From Vicinamibacterales bacterium (lineage in GTDB: Bacteria > Acidobacteriota > Vicinamibacteria > Vicinamibacterales > UBA2999), in NCBI GenBank assembly GCA_041659285.1, contig JBAZYO010000002.1, forward strand, positions 1 through 64,000: a stretch of 64,000 nucleotides of DNA, in the 5' to 3' direction. The translations under genes were made by a program, and so were the position numbers. The notes under the pieces are model-generated. The model was not told the DNA's origin, made no database searches, and saw only the letters and a program-made list of their open reading frames with translations. Below, in pieces: positions 1 through 9,108 of the stretch (position 1 is its first letter; each line of letters begins with the position of its first letter).

Positions 1-42
1 TTAGGTCTTAGGTCTTAGGTCTTAGGTCTTGGGTCTTGGGTC
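1..42. repeat. Heptanucleotide tandem repeat (TTAGGTC / TTGGGTC)
   Basis: Six consecutive 7-bp units occupy the left edge: four TTAGGTC followed by two TTGGGTC. The array may continue beyond the window. On the minus strand it encodes the last residues (TQDPRPKT) and the TAA stop of the ArsR-methyltransferase gene. Because the unit is not a multiple of three, a change in copy number would change the C-terminus. Confidence 0.9.
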
Positions 43-971
43 TTCTTCGCGGAGGCGACAAACAAACTTGGCCCCTTCACGTCCGCTTCGGTCGGCAGCG
101 GTGTCATCACGGATTTCTCGAAGCCGGCGGCCTCGAGGTGCTTCTTCATGGTCTTGTCGGAGAAGCCGAGCCAGACATGCCCCATCTGCTGCTGGTATTC
201 CTCGTGGTCGTGCGGGAGCATGTCGACGATCAGGACACGGCCGCCCGGCTTCAGCACGCGGCTCACCTCCGCTAGCGCCCGCGCCGGCTCGGGCACGTGG
301 TGCAGCACCAGCGCCAGGATCGCCACGTCCAGCTGGCCATCGTCGATCGGCAGCGCTTCCATGTCGCCGCGGCGGACGTCCACTTGGTGGGCGCCCTTCA
401 ATCGCCTGCGCGCCGCCTGGACCATGTCGGTGGAGCCGTCGACGGCAATCACGCTGGCGACGTGAGGCGCGAGCAGCTCGCTGACCTGCCCGGTGCCGCA
501 CCCGAGGTCGCCGACGGTGAGCGTGGGATCGAGCAGGGCGAGCAAGGCGTGCAGGTGAAAGCGATCGCCGAACAGTTCGGCCCGCAGGTGATCCCACTGC
601 CCCGACGCCGTCGCGAAGAAGGCCTGGGACTTCGAGCGGCGGCGCGACAGCACGCCTTTCAGCCGGCGCTCGTCCTGCTCGGCGCCGTTGGTGGACGACA
701 CCTGCTCGCGAATGAGCGGCCACAGCTGCTGCGCGCCGGGGTCCAGGTCTTCCAGCGTCATGCCGTAGAAGCGGCTGGTGCCATCCCGGCGGGACGCCAC
801 CCAGCCGTCGTCGGCCAGCGTCTTGAGGTGCCGGCTCACGGTGGACTGGGGCAGCTGGAGCACCGAGCAGATCTCGCTGACGGTCAGCTCGTGCCGCTCG
901 AGGGGCAGGAGCATCCGGCAGCGGATCGGGTCGGCCAGCGCGGCCATATGGTCGAGGATCTGCGTGGACAT
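15..971 (-). CDS. ArsR-family regulator fused to a SAM-dependent methyltransferase domain
   Basis: A 318-residue fusion. Residues 1-90 form an ArsR-type winged helix (recognition helix near PQSTVSRHLKTL). Residues about 115-300 form a class I methyltransferase-like domain with motif I VGDLGCGTGQ at 153-162 and the helix LHHVPEPARALAEVSRVLKPGG. ArsR fusions of this type include SahR-like regulators that sense S-adenosylhomocysteine; DNA binding is clear, but whether the domain is a sensor or an active enzyme cannot be seen. The start MSTQILDHM at 971 was chosen over an upstream ATG at 1025 because the helix-turn-helix begins there and an inverted repeat lies just upstream. It is a paralogue of the gene at 18098-19054, which is also 318 residues. 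The C-terminal tail is encoded by a heptamer repeat. Confidence 0.85.
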   Translation of the reverse strand: MSTQILDHMAALADPIRCRMLLPLERHELTVSEICSVLQLPQSTVSRHLKTLADDGWVASRRDGTSRFYGMTLEDLDPGAQQLWPLIREQVSSTNGAEQDERRLKGVLSRRRSKSQAFFATASGQWDHLRAELFGDRFHLHALLALLDPTLTVGDLGCGTGQVSELLAPHVASVIAVDGSTDMVQAARRRLKGAHQVDVRRGDMEALPIDDGQLDVAILALVLHHVPEPARALAEVSRVLKPGGRVLIVDMLPHDHEEYQQQMGHVWLGFSDKTMKKHLEAAGFEKSVMTPLPTEADVKGPSLFVASAKKTQDPRPKT

Positions 972-973
972 TA

Positions 974-989
974 ATCCGTCAATCCGGAT
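974..989. promoter_or_regulatory. Candidate ArsR-type operator
   Basis: An inverted repeat ATCCG-(6)-CGGAT lies 3 bp upstream of the ATG at 971, where an autoregulatory ArsR operator would be expected. It contains TCAATCC (979-985), a heptamer also present just upstream of the second ArsR fusion (18071-18077). The function is inferred. Confidence 0.35.
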
Positions 990-1045
990 GGAAGCAATAA
1001 TAACCCGGCGGTAAGCGGCCGTCAAGCCATGGCAGTATCGAGGCC

Positions 1046-2359
1046 ATGCGAACCCGGCTGGCCCTCCTCGGCATCCTCCTGAGCCTCTCCGTCATCGCCG
1101 TACAAGCCTCGGTGACCGACGAACGCTACTGGGCGCAGTGGCGCGGACCATCCATGACGGGCGTCTCGCGGACCGCCAAGCCGCCGGTTGAATGGAGCGA
1201 GACCAAGAACGTCAAGTGGAAGGTCGAGATCCCCGGCCGCGGGTCGGCGTCACCGGTCGTGTGGGGCGACCGCATCTTCCTGCTGACCGCGGTGCCCGCC
1301 GGCGTGAGCGGCCCGGCCCAGCATGAGCCCCGCGGTGCGCTGCCGAAGCGCGGCGTCCATCAGTACAAAGTGCTGGCCATCGACCGGCAAACCGGCAAGA
1401 CCGCCTGGGAGCGCGTCGCGCGCGAGGAAGAGCCGCACGAGGCGTCACATCAGGACAACGGGACCTGGGCGTCGAGTTCGGCGGTCACCGACGGTACGCA
1501 TTTGTTTGCCTACTTCGAATCGCGCGGCCTCTATGCCTACGACATGCAGGGCACGCCGGTGTGGCAGACCGATTTCGGCGACAAGAAGATGCGCAACCAG
1601 TTCGGCGAGGGCTCGACGCCGGCGCTGCACGGCAACTACCTGGTCGTGGTGTGGGACCACATCGAGGGTCCGTCGTTCGTGATCACGCTCGACAAACGCA
1701 CCGGCAAGGAACTGTGGCGGGCCACTCGTGACGAGATGGACACCTGGGCGACCCCGCTGGTCGTCGAGCACGAGGGCCGCCAGCAGGTGATCGTCAACGC
1801 GATGAACCGCGTGCGCAGTTACGACCTCGAGACCGGCAAGATTGTGTGGGAGGGGCCGGGCACCACCATGAACGTGATCCCGTCGCCGGTGTTCGGGCAC
1901 GGCATGGTATTCATCATGAGCGGCTTCCGCGGCAACAACCTGAAGGCCATCAAGCTGGCTGACGCCAAGGGCGACATCAGCACGACCGGGGCCATCGCCT
2001 GGCAGCTCGATCGCGACACGCCCTACGTGCCGTCGCCGTTGCTCTACGACAACATCCTCTACTTCCTGAAGACCAACAACGGGCTGCTGTCGGCGTTCGA
2101 CGCGGTGTCGGGCAAGCCCCATTATCAGGTCCAACGCATCGCAAAGGCGCCGGAGGTCTTCGCGTCGCCCGTTGGCGCGGATGGTCGCGTCTACATCGCG
2201 AGCCGCGACGGCACCACGACGGTCCTCAAGCACGGGCCGGCCTACGAGGTGCTGGCGGAAAACGTCCTCGACGACGGCTTCGATGCCTCGCCGGCACTCG
2301 TTGGCGGCGAAATCTATCTACGGGGCTTCCGCTACCTTTACCGGATCAGCGCCCCCTAA
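1046..2359 (+). CDS. Secreted PQQ-like beta-propeller protein
   Basis: 437 residues with a clear signal peptide (MRTRLALLGILLSLSVIAVQA). The mature start has the ARYW-type motif RYWAQWRGPSMTGVS typical of periplasmic PQQ-binding-like beta-propellers related to BamB. Several blades show the usual aromatic-glycine pattern (IDRQTGKTAWE, LDKRTGKELWR, YDLETGKIVWE, FDAVSGKPHY). No catalytic residues of a quinoprotein dehydrogenase are evident, so a binding or scaffold role is more likely than an enzyme. It converges on the hybrid kinase gene with a gap of 3 bp. The exact ligand is unknown. Confidence 0.85.
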   Translation: MRTRLALLGILLSLSVIAVQASVTDERYWAQWRGPSMTGVSRTAKPPVEWSETKNVKWKVEIPGRGSASPVVWGDRIFLLTAVPAGVSGPAQHEPRGALPKRGVHQYKVLAIDRQTGKTAWERVAREEEPHEASHQDNGTWASSSAVTDGTHLFAYFESRGLYAYDMQGTPVWQTDFGDKKMRNQFGEGSTPALHGNYLVVVWDHIEGPSFVITLDKRTGKELWRATRDEMDTWATPLVVEHEGRQQVIVNAMNRVRSYDLETGKIVWEGPGTTMNVIPSPVFGHGMVFIMSGFRGNNLKAIKLADAKGDISTTGAIAWQLDRDTPYVPSPLLYDNILYFLKTNNGLLSAFDAVSGKPHYQVQRIAKAPEVFASPVGADGRVYIASRDGTTTVLKHGPAYEVLAENVLDDGFDASPALVGGEIYLRGFRYLYRISAP

Positions 2360-2362
2360 CCG

Positions 2363-4210
2363 TCAGGGCAGCCAGTGCGAGAGAACTCGCTCGGCCGCGT
2401 CGAGGGACAGGGGCTTGGATAGGTAGTCGCTCATCCCGGCCTGGATGCATTTCTCACGATCCCCGGTCATGGCATCAGCCGTCAGGGCGATGATGGGGAT
2501 GTCCTTGAACCGTCCGCCCATTCCACGAATAGCGGCGGTTGCCGCGAATCCGTCCATTTCTGGCATGTGCGAATCCATGAGGATAAGGGCGTATGTCTTG
2601 GATTCCAGCGACCGCAGCGCCTCGACCCCGTTGTCGACGGCATCCGATGCATAGCCAAGCTTCTCGACGATCAAGGTGGCCACGCGCTGATTAACGCGAT
2701 TGTCCTCGACGATGAGGATTCTGCCGTCCTTCGCGGCGGCCGGGGCCACGCGGGACGCCACGCCCACGGCCGAGCCGGGGGCGTGCTTCGAGACCGCGTT
2801 CACGATCGCGTCGAACAATGAGGATTGGCGCACCGGTTTGGTCAAGCACGACTCCACTCCCTCATGGCGGGCTTCCTGCGACAGCCCCTTGCGGTCGACC
2901 GAAGTCATCATGATGATCGGCACGCCCGACATGGCCGGTTGCGCGTGAATGGCGTGTGCCAGTTCGAGGCCGTCCATCCCCGGCATCTGCAGGTCGATGA
3001 GGGCAAGACCGTACGCGTGGCCAGCGGCCGCGGCGCGCTCAAGTTCCGCCAAAGCCCCGACCCCATCCGCTTGTGAGGATCCGCGCATGCCCCAGGCTTC
3101 GAGGCGGCGCTTCAGGATCTCCCGGTTGGTGCCGTTGTCGTCGACCACCAGGACTCTGAGGGTAGCGAGGTCGGCGCCTGCCAGCCTGTCTGCATCCCCG
3201 CCGTCGCCCAATTCGAAGGGGACCTCGAACCAGAATGTCGCCCCTTGCCCCTCCACGCTTTCGACCCCGATGCGGCCCCCCATTTGCTCGACAATCCAAC
3301 GCGAGATGGCCAGTCCCAGCCCGGTCCCGCCATAGCGGCGCGTCGTTGAGGCGTCGGCCTGCGAGAACGCCTGGAAGAGGCGTGACTGGGCTTCGGGAGG
3401 GATGCCGACGCCGGAATCCCTGACTTCGAATCGGATGGTGACGGTTCTCTCCGTCGCCGCCGTCTGGCGCGCGCTGAGCACGACCTCACCGCTCGGCGTG
3501 AACTTGATCGCGTTGTTGAGGAGGTTGCTGAGCACCTGGCGCAGGCGCCCGTCGTCACCGCGCAGGGCATTGGGCGTGTCGGACTCGATGGCCACGACGA
3601 CCTCCAGTCCCTTCTCGTGCGCTTGGACGGCCACGAGCCTGCCGCAATCCTCCACGGTCCGCAGCAAGTCGAACCCCGACGACTCCAGGTCCATCTTGCC
3701 GGCCTCAAGCTTGGAGTAATCAAGGACGTTGTTGATGAGCGTCAAAAGGGTCTCGCCCCCAATGTTGCTCATCTTGGCGAACTCCGCCTGCTGGGCGGAC
3801 AAGGGTGTATCGAGGAGGAGCTGGGTCATCCCGATCACAGCGTTGAGCGGAGTCCGGAGCTCGTGGCTCATGCAGGCGAGAAACTGGCCCTTCGCGACGG
3901 CGGCCGCCTCGGCTGCCTCGAGCGCGACCCCCAGTTCGCGCGTGCGCTCTTCGACGCGCGCCTCCAGTTCGGTGTTGGCCTCGCGAAGCCGGTCATCCGC
4001 CGCCTCGCGCGCCGACATCTCCAACTGCATCGGCCTGAGGATGAAGGCGTACAAGATCGGGACGAGAGCCAACACGAGCAGGCCAGCGTCGACCAGCGTC
4101 TCGAGCCAAGGGGACTCGAGACGGAGGGACGGAATCAGACTCATGATGACCATCTCGATCGTGAAGATCGAGAGCGCCACGGTCAGAGCCAGCCTGAGGG
4201 GAGGGGCCAT
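2363..4210 (-). CDS. Membrane-anchored hybrid histidine kinase with two receiver domains
   Basis: 615 residues. Two transmembrane helices (about 8-28 and 38-58) enclose only a very short external loop, so sensing is probably not by a large periplasmic domain. A coiled coil (65-105) leads to HisKA with phospho-acceptor H116 in FLACMSHELRTPLNAVIG, then an HATPase with GGTGLGLAISRWIVEQMGG. Two REC domains follow, the first starting at LRVLVVDDNG and the second at ILIVEDNRVN, with acceptor aspartates in LIDLQMPGMDG and LMDSHMPEMDG. This HK-REC-REC layout is BarA-like but lacks a C-terminal Hpt domain, which must be supplied elsewhere. The cognate output regulator is not adjacent. Confidence 0.92.
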   Translation of the reverse strand: MAPPLRLALTVALSIFTIEMVIMSLIPSLRLESPWLETLVDAGLLVLALVPILYAFILRPMQLEMSAREAADDRLREANTELEARVEERTRELGVALEAAEAAAVAKGQFLACMSHELRTPLNAVIGMTQLLLDTPLSAQQAEFAKMSNIGGETLLTLINNVLDYSKLEAGKMDLESSGFDLLRTVEDCGRLVAVQAHEKGLEVVVAIESDTPNALRGDDGRLRQVLSNLLNNAIKFTPSGEVVLSARQTAATERTVTIRFEVRDSGVGIPPEAQSRLFQAFSQADASTTRRYGGTGLGLAISRWIVEQMGGRIGVESVEGQGATFWFEVPFELGDGGDADRLAGADLATLRVLVVDDNGTNREILKRRLEAWGMRGSSQADGVGALAELERAAAAGHAYGLALIDLQMPGMDGLELAHAIHAQPAMSGVPIIMMTSVDRKGLSQEARHEGVESCLTKPVRQSSLFDAIVNAVSKHAPGSAVGVASRVAPAAAKDGRILIVEDNRVNQRVATLIVEKLGYASDAVDNGVEALRSLESKTYALILMDSHMPEMDGFAATAAIRGMGGRFKDIPIIALTADAMTGDREKCIQAGMSDYLSKPLSLDAAERVLSHWLP

Positions 4211-4248
4211 AGGCTGAGAAGGATACTCACCAGACAGGCGGTCGTCGA

Positions 4249-4263
4249 GCGGGAAACTCCCGC
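4249..4263. terminator. Short GC-rich hairpin between pepF and the hybrid kinase
   Basis: A perfect 6-bp stem GCGGGA-AAC-TCCCGC sits in the 141-bp spacer between the pepF stop (4352) and the kinase start (4210). There is no T-run on the minus strand, so it may be only a weak or Rho-assisted terminator. Nothing else is visible in the spacer. Confidence 0.3.
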
Positions 4264-4351
4264 CTCAAGGCAGCAGTTCGAAGCGCACGCCGCCGCCTGC
4301 AATCCGCAATAAAAGGAACCTAGGTAAGCGGCAAGAATGACGCAGGTTCAA

Positions 4352-6205
4352 TTACCCTAGCTCGGCCTCGAGCCGCGTGACCAGGTCGTCGAGCTGCTTG
4401 GTGACCGCCCGCACGGTATCGGGCTGGGCCAGGTCGATGCCGGCGCGCCTGAGCAAGGTCATCGGGTGATCCGAGCCGCCCGCCCGGAGCAGGTCGAGGT
4501 AGCGAGCGACCGCGGCGGACCGCGCCGCAGCGTCGCTCGTGCCGCTGATCTCTTCCATCAACTTCGCGGTGGACGCAAAGCACGTCGCGTACTGATAGAC
4601 GTAGTACGGCGACTGGAAGAAATGCGGGATGCGGGCCCAGGTGTGCTGCGCCCGCGTATCCGGCGACAGCGCGTCACCCCAGAATTCAGCCAGCCGCGCC
4701 GCGTAGATCCCGTCGAGCACGTCGGCGGTGATGGGTTGATCCTGCTCCACCAGCCGGTGCGCCTCGAGCTCGAAGTCGGCGAACAGCACCTGGTTGTAGA
4801 AGGTGCCGACAATGCCGTCGATGGCGTGCTGCAACAGCACGATGCGCTCGTCTCGGCTCTTCGCCCGCGCCAGCATGAATTCGAGCAGCAACGCCTCGTT
4901 CAGCGTGGACGGCACCTCCGCCACGAAGATCGTGTAGCCCGAGTAGACGAACGGCTGCGACTCCTGCGAGAGCAGCGTGTGCATGGAGTGGCCCAGCTCG
5001 TGCGCCAGCGTGAACACCGCGTCGAGGGTGTCGTTGTAGTTCATCAGCATGTACGGGTTGGCCCCGTAGACCGGCGCGGAATAGGCGCCGCTGCGCTTCC
5101 CCTGGTTCTCGTAGACGTCGATCCACCGATCGGCGAACGCCTTGCGCACGCGCGCCTGGTATGCCGGGCCGAGCGGCGCCACCGCCGCCACGATCCAATC
5201 CAGCACGTCGTCGTACTTGTAGTGCTCGTCGAACTCGACCAGCGGCGCGAAGGCGTCGTAGACGTAGTAGTCGGACACTCCGAGCACGCGCTTGCGCAGC
5301 TGGTGGTAGCGCCGGAACGGGGCGACGCCGCGCTTGGCCTCGCCGATCAGGTTCTCCACCACGCTGGTCGGGATGGCATTGCCGAACAAGGCGGAGTCGA
5401 GCGTGGACTTGTAGCCGCGCGCCCGCGCCTCGAACCAGTCGCCCTGCATGACGCCGTTGTAGATGGCGGCGTAGGTGTTGAGGTTCGCGGCGTAGGTGTC
5501 GTAGAGCGCCTCGTAGGCGAGCCGGCGGTCGCCCTGCGCGCGGCAGACCGTGAGCAACTTGCGGTACTGGCCGTAGCTGACCTGGGTGGACTCGCCGGTT
5601 GACAGCGTGATGGTCGGGAAGCGCGCATCGGCGGTGGACAGCGCGGCGTACGAGTCCCGGGGCACACTGCCCAGGCGATCCGACAGCGACAGCAGCTTCT
5701 CGCCTTGTTCGTTGAGGACGTGGGCCTGCAGGCGGAACACTTCCTCAATCGCGAAGCGATACACGGCGAGCGCCTCGGACGCGGCCAGCCACTGGCGGAC
5801 GGTTTCGAGCGGCAGCTTCAACAGCTCGGGCTGGAACCACGAGGTGGCCTGCTGCCACCTGGCGATCAGCAACTGCACACGCTGACGGCGCGCATTGATG
5901 GTGTTGTTCCGCTGATCCTCGTCGTACTGCAGCGACGGGTAGTACCAGACGCGAAAGCTCAATTGGCCGAGCGCATCGCGGTCCTCCAGGGCGCGCAGCA
6001 GTTGCTCCGGCCCCTGCCCGAGGGTGCCCTCGTACTTCTTGTAGGCCTCGATACCGGCATCCAGATGGGCAAACGCCGTTTCCCACGCCGGCCAGTCGGG
6101 AAAGATCGAGGTGAGATCCCAGGTGTATTTCGGATCCAGGGCCTGGCGTTCGGGGACGACGGTCGGGGCTGAGGGCGATACCGGGGAAACCATTTTTGCG
6201 ATCAT
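4352..6205 (-). CDS. pepF: M3 family oligoendopeptidase F
   Basis: About 617 residues. The zinc metalloprotease motif HELGHSMH (in FTLAHELGHSMHTLLSQ, near residue 400) is intact. The N-terminal WDLTSIFPDW block and the C-terminal YQYATCFASTAKLMEEISG region are typical of the oligoendopeptidase F branch of family M3, cytosolic enzymes that hydrolyse short peptides. The long open frame extends to 6394, but family similarity begins at LDPKYTWDLTSIF, so ATG 6205 or ATG 6193 is the likely start. The gene is divergent from the response regulator at 6238, with only 32 bp between the starts. Confidence 0.92.
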   Translation of the reverse strand: MIAKMVSPVSPSAPTVVPERQALDPKYTWDLTSIFPDWPAWETAFAHLDAGIEAYKKYEGTLGQGPEQLLRALEDRDALGQLSFRVWYYPSLQYDEDQRNNTINARRQRVQLLIARWQQATSWFQPELLKLPLETVRQWLAASEALAVYRFAIEEVFRLQAHVLNEQGEKLLSLSDRLGSVPRDSYAALSTADARFPTITLSTGESTQVSYGQYRKLLTVCRAQGDRRLAYEALYDTYAANLNTYAAIYNGVMQGDWFEARARGYKSTLDSALFGNAIPTSVVENLIGEAKRGVAPFRRYHQLRKRVLGVSDYYVYDAFAPLVEFDEHYKYDDVLDWIVAAVAPLGPAYQARVRKAFADRWIDVYENQGKRSGAYSAPVYGANPYMLMNYNDTLDAVFTLAHELGHSMHTLLSQESQPFVYSGYTIFVAEVPSTLNEALLLEFMLARAKSRDERIVLLQHAIDGIVGTFYNQVLFADFELEAHRLVEQDQPITADVLDGIYAARLAEFWGDALSPDTRAQHTWARIPHFFQSPYYVYQYATCFASTAKLMEEISGTSDAAARSAAVARYLDLLRAGGSDHPMTLLRRAGIDLAQPDTVRAVTKQLDDLVTRLEAELG

Positions 6206-6237
6206 ATGGCAGGACGCGGCTCGCGTATGATGCGCGC

Positions 6238-6930
6238 ATGGCAGAGACGCCCCAGTCCGGCTGGCACAACCCGAGTGCAAGACCGCAGGACGTCCGCGGC
6301 CCGCTAACCTACGACCAAATGGCCCATCGTCTCCGCGAAATGGAGGCGTTGTGCCGGGACATCTACGTCGTGGCGGCCGAACTCGGCCTGCCACGGCCCC
6401 TGCTGAACCGCTTGTGGGTGATCGCCGGCCAGGGCACCCCCCCGCAGGCCTTCGCGATGGACGACCGCGCGGCGACGGCGCAGGTCGCCAGCACCGTGGC
6501 GGTGCCGGCCCCGGAACACCCGCGCGCGCCCCTGGCGCCGCTGAAGCGCCGGCGCACGGTGCTGGTCGTGGACGATGACGCGATCATGCTGCAGGTGATC
6601 GAACGGATCCTGCAGAAGGAAAACTACCAGCTGCTCAAGGCCACGTCCGGCGCCGAGGCGTTGGAACTCATGACGACCCGGACCTCACTCGACCTCTTGA
6701 TCACCGACGTCTCGATGCCAGAAATGAATGGGCCGCAACTGGCGGAACGGATCCGCGTCGCGTTCCCCGGCTTGCCGGTGCTGTATCAAACTGGCTTCAG
6801 CGACATGCTGTTCGATGAGCGGCCGGACCTCGGCGATCGCTCGGCCTTTCTCGAGAAGCCGTTCACGGCGCGCGGCCTGGTGGAAGCGGCCCGGCTCGTC
6901 CAGTTCGACTCGCTCACTCCTCGAGAATAG
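6238..6930 (+). CDS. Single-domain response regulator with N-terminal extension
   Basis: 230 residues. The first 100 residues form an unrecognised region with a predicted helix (YDQMAHRLREMEALCRDIYVVAAELGLP). A CheY-like receiver domain follows from TVLVVDDDAIM, with phospho-acceptor D in LLITDVSMPEMNG and the conserved K in FLEKPF. There is no DNA-binding or enzymatic output domain. ATG 6238 was chosen because the upstream extension would enter the pepF promoter. Its 3' end overlaps the convergent thrC by 17 bp. The partner kinase is not evident; the two kinases in the window are candidates only. Confidence 0.85.
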   Translation: MAETPQSGWHNPSARPQDVRGPLTYDQMAHRLREMEALCRDIYVVAAELGLPRPLLNRLWVIAGQGTPPQAFAMDDRAATAQVASTVAVPAPEHPRAPLAPLKRRRTVLVVDDDAIMLQVIERILQKENYQLLKATSGAEALELMTTRTSLDLLITDVSMPEMNGPQLAERIRVAFPGLPVLYQTGFSDMLFDERPDLGDRSAFLEKPFTARGLVEAARLVQFDSLTPRE

Positions 6931-8185
6931 CGCCCAGTTCCCCAAGCAACGGACCGATGCGCTCGACGAACCGCGTGCGGGCGAGGGCCTGGGCCAGCGG
7001 CGCCGGCATCGGCACGGCCTCGCCAATCACCGGCTCGACGACTTCCGCGAACTTCGCCGGATGCGCGGTACTCAGCAGGTGCGTGGCCGCGCCGCGCACG
7101 GCGCCGAGATACGCGATCGCCGTGTGCGGGTCGGCAACGTAGTGATAGCGGCGGTGCAGTTCCTCGATCGCGCTCCTGACTTCGTCGTCGGTGTGCACGG
7201 TGCCGGTAATCATCTCGCGCATCTTCGAGCGGTCGTTGCCAAACAGCCACAGCAGCCGCTCGAAGTTGCTCGGGGCGCCGACGTCCATGGCGTTGGCAAT
7301 GGTCGCCACCGACGGCCGCGGCTCGTAGACGCCGGATTCCAGATAGCGCGGCACGGTGTCGTTGACGTTGGTGGCGGCGACGAACCCGGCAATGGGGACA
7401 CCCATGCGCCACGCCATCACGCCGGCCGCCAGGTTGCCGAAATTGCCGCTCGGCACCGACATCACGACGCGCGATCCCTCCGGCGCCTGCAACGTGGCGT
7501 AGGCGTAATAGAACATCTGGGGCACGAGGCGGCCCAGGCTGATCGAGTTGGCCGAGGTCAGGCGCACGCGCCGCCGGAGGGCCTGGTCCGCAAACGCCTC
7601 CTTCACCAGCCGCTGGCAGTCGTCGAAGGTCCCTGCCACCGCCACGGCGGTGACGTTGCCGCCCAAGGTCGTGAACTGCGCCTCCTGCACCTGGCTCACC
7701 TGGCCCTCCGGGTAGAGCACGACCACGCGCATCTGCGGCAGGCCCCAGAACGCCTGCGCCACGGCGCCGCCGGTGTCTCCAGACGTGGCGACCAGCACCG
7801 TCAAGGGCTCGCCTTCACCTTGGAGGTGTGACAGGAAGCGCGCGAGCGTGCGCGCGCCGACGTCCTTGAACGCGAACGTCGGCCCGTGAAACAACTCGAC
7901 GACCTGCAGCGTGTCGGTGAGGCGAACGATCGGGACGGGAAAGTTGAGGGCCTCGGCGATCAGCACGGCCAACTCGTCGGCGTCGAACTCATCGCCGATC
8001 AACGCCTGCGCCATCGTCACCGCGACGTCCTGGAACGAGGCGCCGCGCAGCAACTGCCACCAGCCGCCGGGCCGCCGTTCGAGCGTCGCCGGCACGTACA
8101 ACCCGCCGTCGGGCGCGAGTCCGGCCGCCACGGCTTCGCAGAAGGGAACGGCGGGCGCCTGCCCGCGCGTGCTGATGCAGATCAT
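6914..8185 (-). CDS. thrC: Threonine synthase
   Basis: 423 residues. A PLP fold-type II enzyme converting O-phosphohomoserine to threonine. The PLP lysine is K107 in HGPTFAFKDVGARTL, and the phosphate-binding loop ATSGDTGGAVAQAF follows. The N-terminal start ISTRGQAPAVPFCEAVAAGLAPDGGLYVP is the E. coli-like threonine synthase signature. The start at 8185 overlaps the thrB stop (ATGA), giving translational coupling and ruling out the longer frame. Third gene of the thioesterase-thrB-thrC operon. Confidence 0.95.
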   Translation of the reverse strand: MICISTRGQAPAVPFCEAVAAGLAPDGGLYVPATLERRPGGWWQLLRGASFQDVAVTMAQALIGDEFDADELAVLIAEALNFPVPIVRLTDTLQVVELFHGPTFAFKDVGARTLARFLSHLQGEGEPLTVLVATSGDTGGAVAQAFWGLPQMRVVVLYPEGQVSQVQEAQFTTLGGNVTAVAVAGTFDDCQRLVKEAFADQALRRRVRLTSANSISLGRLVPQMFYYAYATLQAPEGSRVVMSVPSGNFGNLAAGVMAWRMGVPIAGFVAATNVNDTVPRYLESGVYEPRPSVATIANAMDVGAPSNFERLLWLFGNDRSKMREMITGTVHTDDEVRSAIEELHRRYHYVADPHTAIAYLGAVRGAATHLLSTAHPAKFAEVVEPVIGEAVPMPAPLAQALARTRFVERIGPLLGELGAILEE

Positions 8186-9108
8186 GAAATCACCCGCGCG
8201 CCCTGGCGGCCGACCAGAGACACCCACAAATCGGCGCCGACCGCGCTCTCCGCGTCGAAAGCCCGCTGCATGGCCTCACCTGCTTTCTTCGCCACCTCCA
8301 GGGAGCTGGCGAGCGCGAACACCGACGGGCCTGAACCCGACAAGCTGCACCCGAGGGCGCCGGCGGCCAGCGCGGCCGCCTTGACCGCGAAGAACCCTGG
8401 CACGAGCGGCGCGCGCTTGGGCTCCGCAATCACGTCTTCAAGCGACCGCGACAGCAGCGCGCGATCGCCGTTGAACAGGGCGGCGACGAGCGCGCCCACG
8501 TTCCCCCACTGGCGGACCGCATCCCGGAGCGGCACCTGGTCGCCGAGCAACGCCCGCGCGGTCCCCGTCTGCACCTCGACATGGGGATGCAGGACGGCGC
8601 ACGCCAGGCCGTCGGGCACCGGCAAGCGAACGATATCGGGCGGATGCGCGCTGCGGGCGAGGATGAACCCGCCGTACAGTGACGGCGCCACGTTGTCGGG
8701 ATGCGACGCCCCGCAACCCGCCATCTCGCCGGCCATGGCGCACGCCAGCAACACGTCGAGCGGCGCCGGCCGGCCCAGTAGTTCGTTGGCAGCCACCACC
8801 GCCGCGACCGCGCTGGCGCCGCTGCTGCCGATGCCGCTGGCCAGCGGCAGGCCTTTGTGGATGGTCAGCGCCACGCCCCGAGTCGTCTCCAGGCGCTGGA
8901 GCAGCGCCATCACCGCCGCGCCGGCGGTGTTTCTCGCCGGATCCCGCGGCAACCGGCCGGAATCGCCGTCGATCGCCAGGATGGTCACGCCGGGGCCGTC
9001 CTGCGGGGCCGCCTCGACCACGTCGCCTGGTTGGTCGAGGGCAAAGCCGAGCACGTCGAAGCCGCAGGCGACGTTCGACACCGACCCGGGCGCGTAGGCG
9101 GCAATCAT
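8182..9108 (-). CDS. thrB: Homoserine kinase
   Basis: 308 residues, a GHMP-family kinase that phosphorylates homoserine for threonine synthase. The ATP-binding motif is GLPLASGIGSSGASAVAA, and the C-terminal GHMP motif GALGCSLSGSGPSVFAL is present. The true start is MIAAYAPGSVSNVACGFDVLGFAL at 9108, which overlaps the preceding thioesterase stop by ATGA. The upstream part of the open frame has no family similarity. Both junctions of the operon are ATGA, so the three proteins are probably made in fixed ratio. Confidence 0.95.
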   Translation of the reverse strand: MIAAYAPGSVSNVACGFDVLGFALDQPGDVVEAAPQDGPGVTILAIDGDSGRLPRDPARNTAGAAVMALLQRLETTRGVALTIHKGLPLASGIGSSGASAVAAVVAANELLGRPAPLDVLLACAMAGEMAGCGASHPDNVAPSLYGGFILARSAHPPDIVRLPVPDGLACAVLHPHVEVQTGTARALLGDQVPLRDAVRQWGNVGALVAALFNGDRALLSRSLEDVIAEPKRAPLVPGFFAVKAAALAAGALGCSLSGSGPSVFALASSLEVAKKAGEAMQRAFDAESAVGADLWVSLVGRQGARVIS

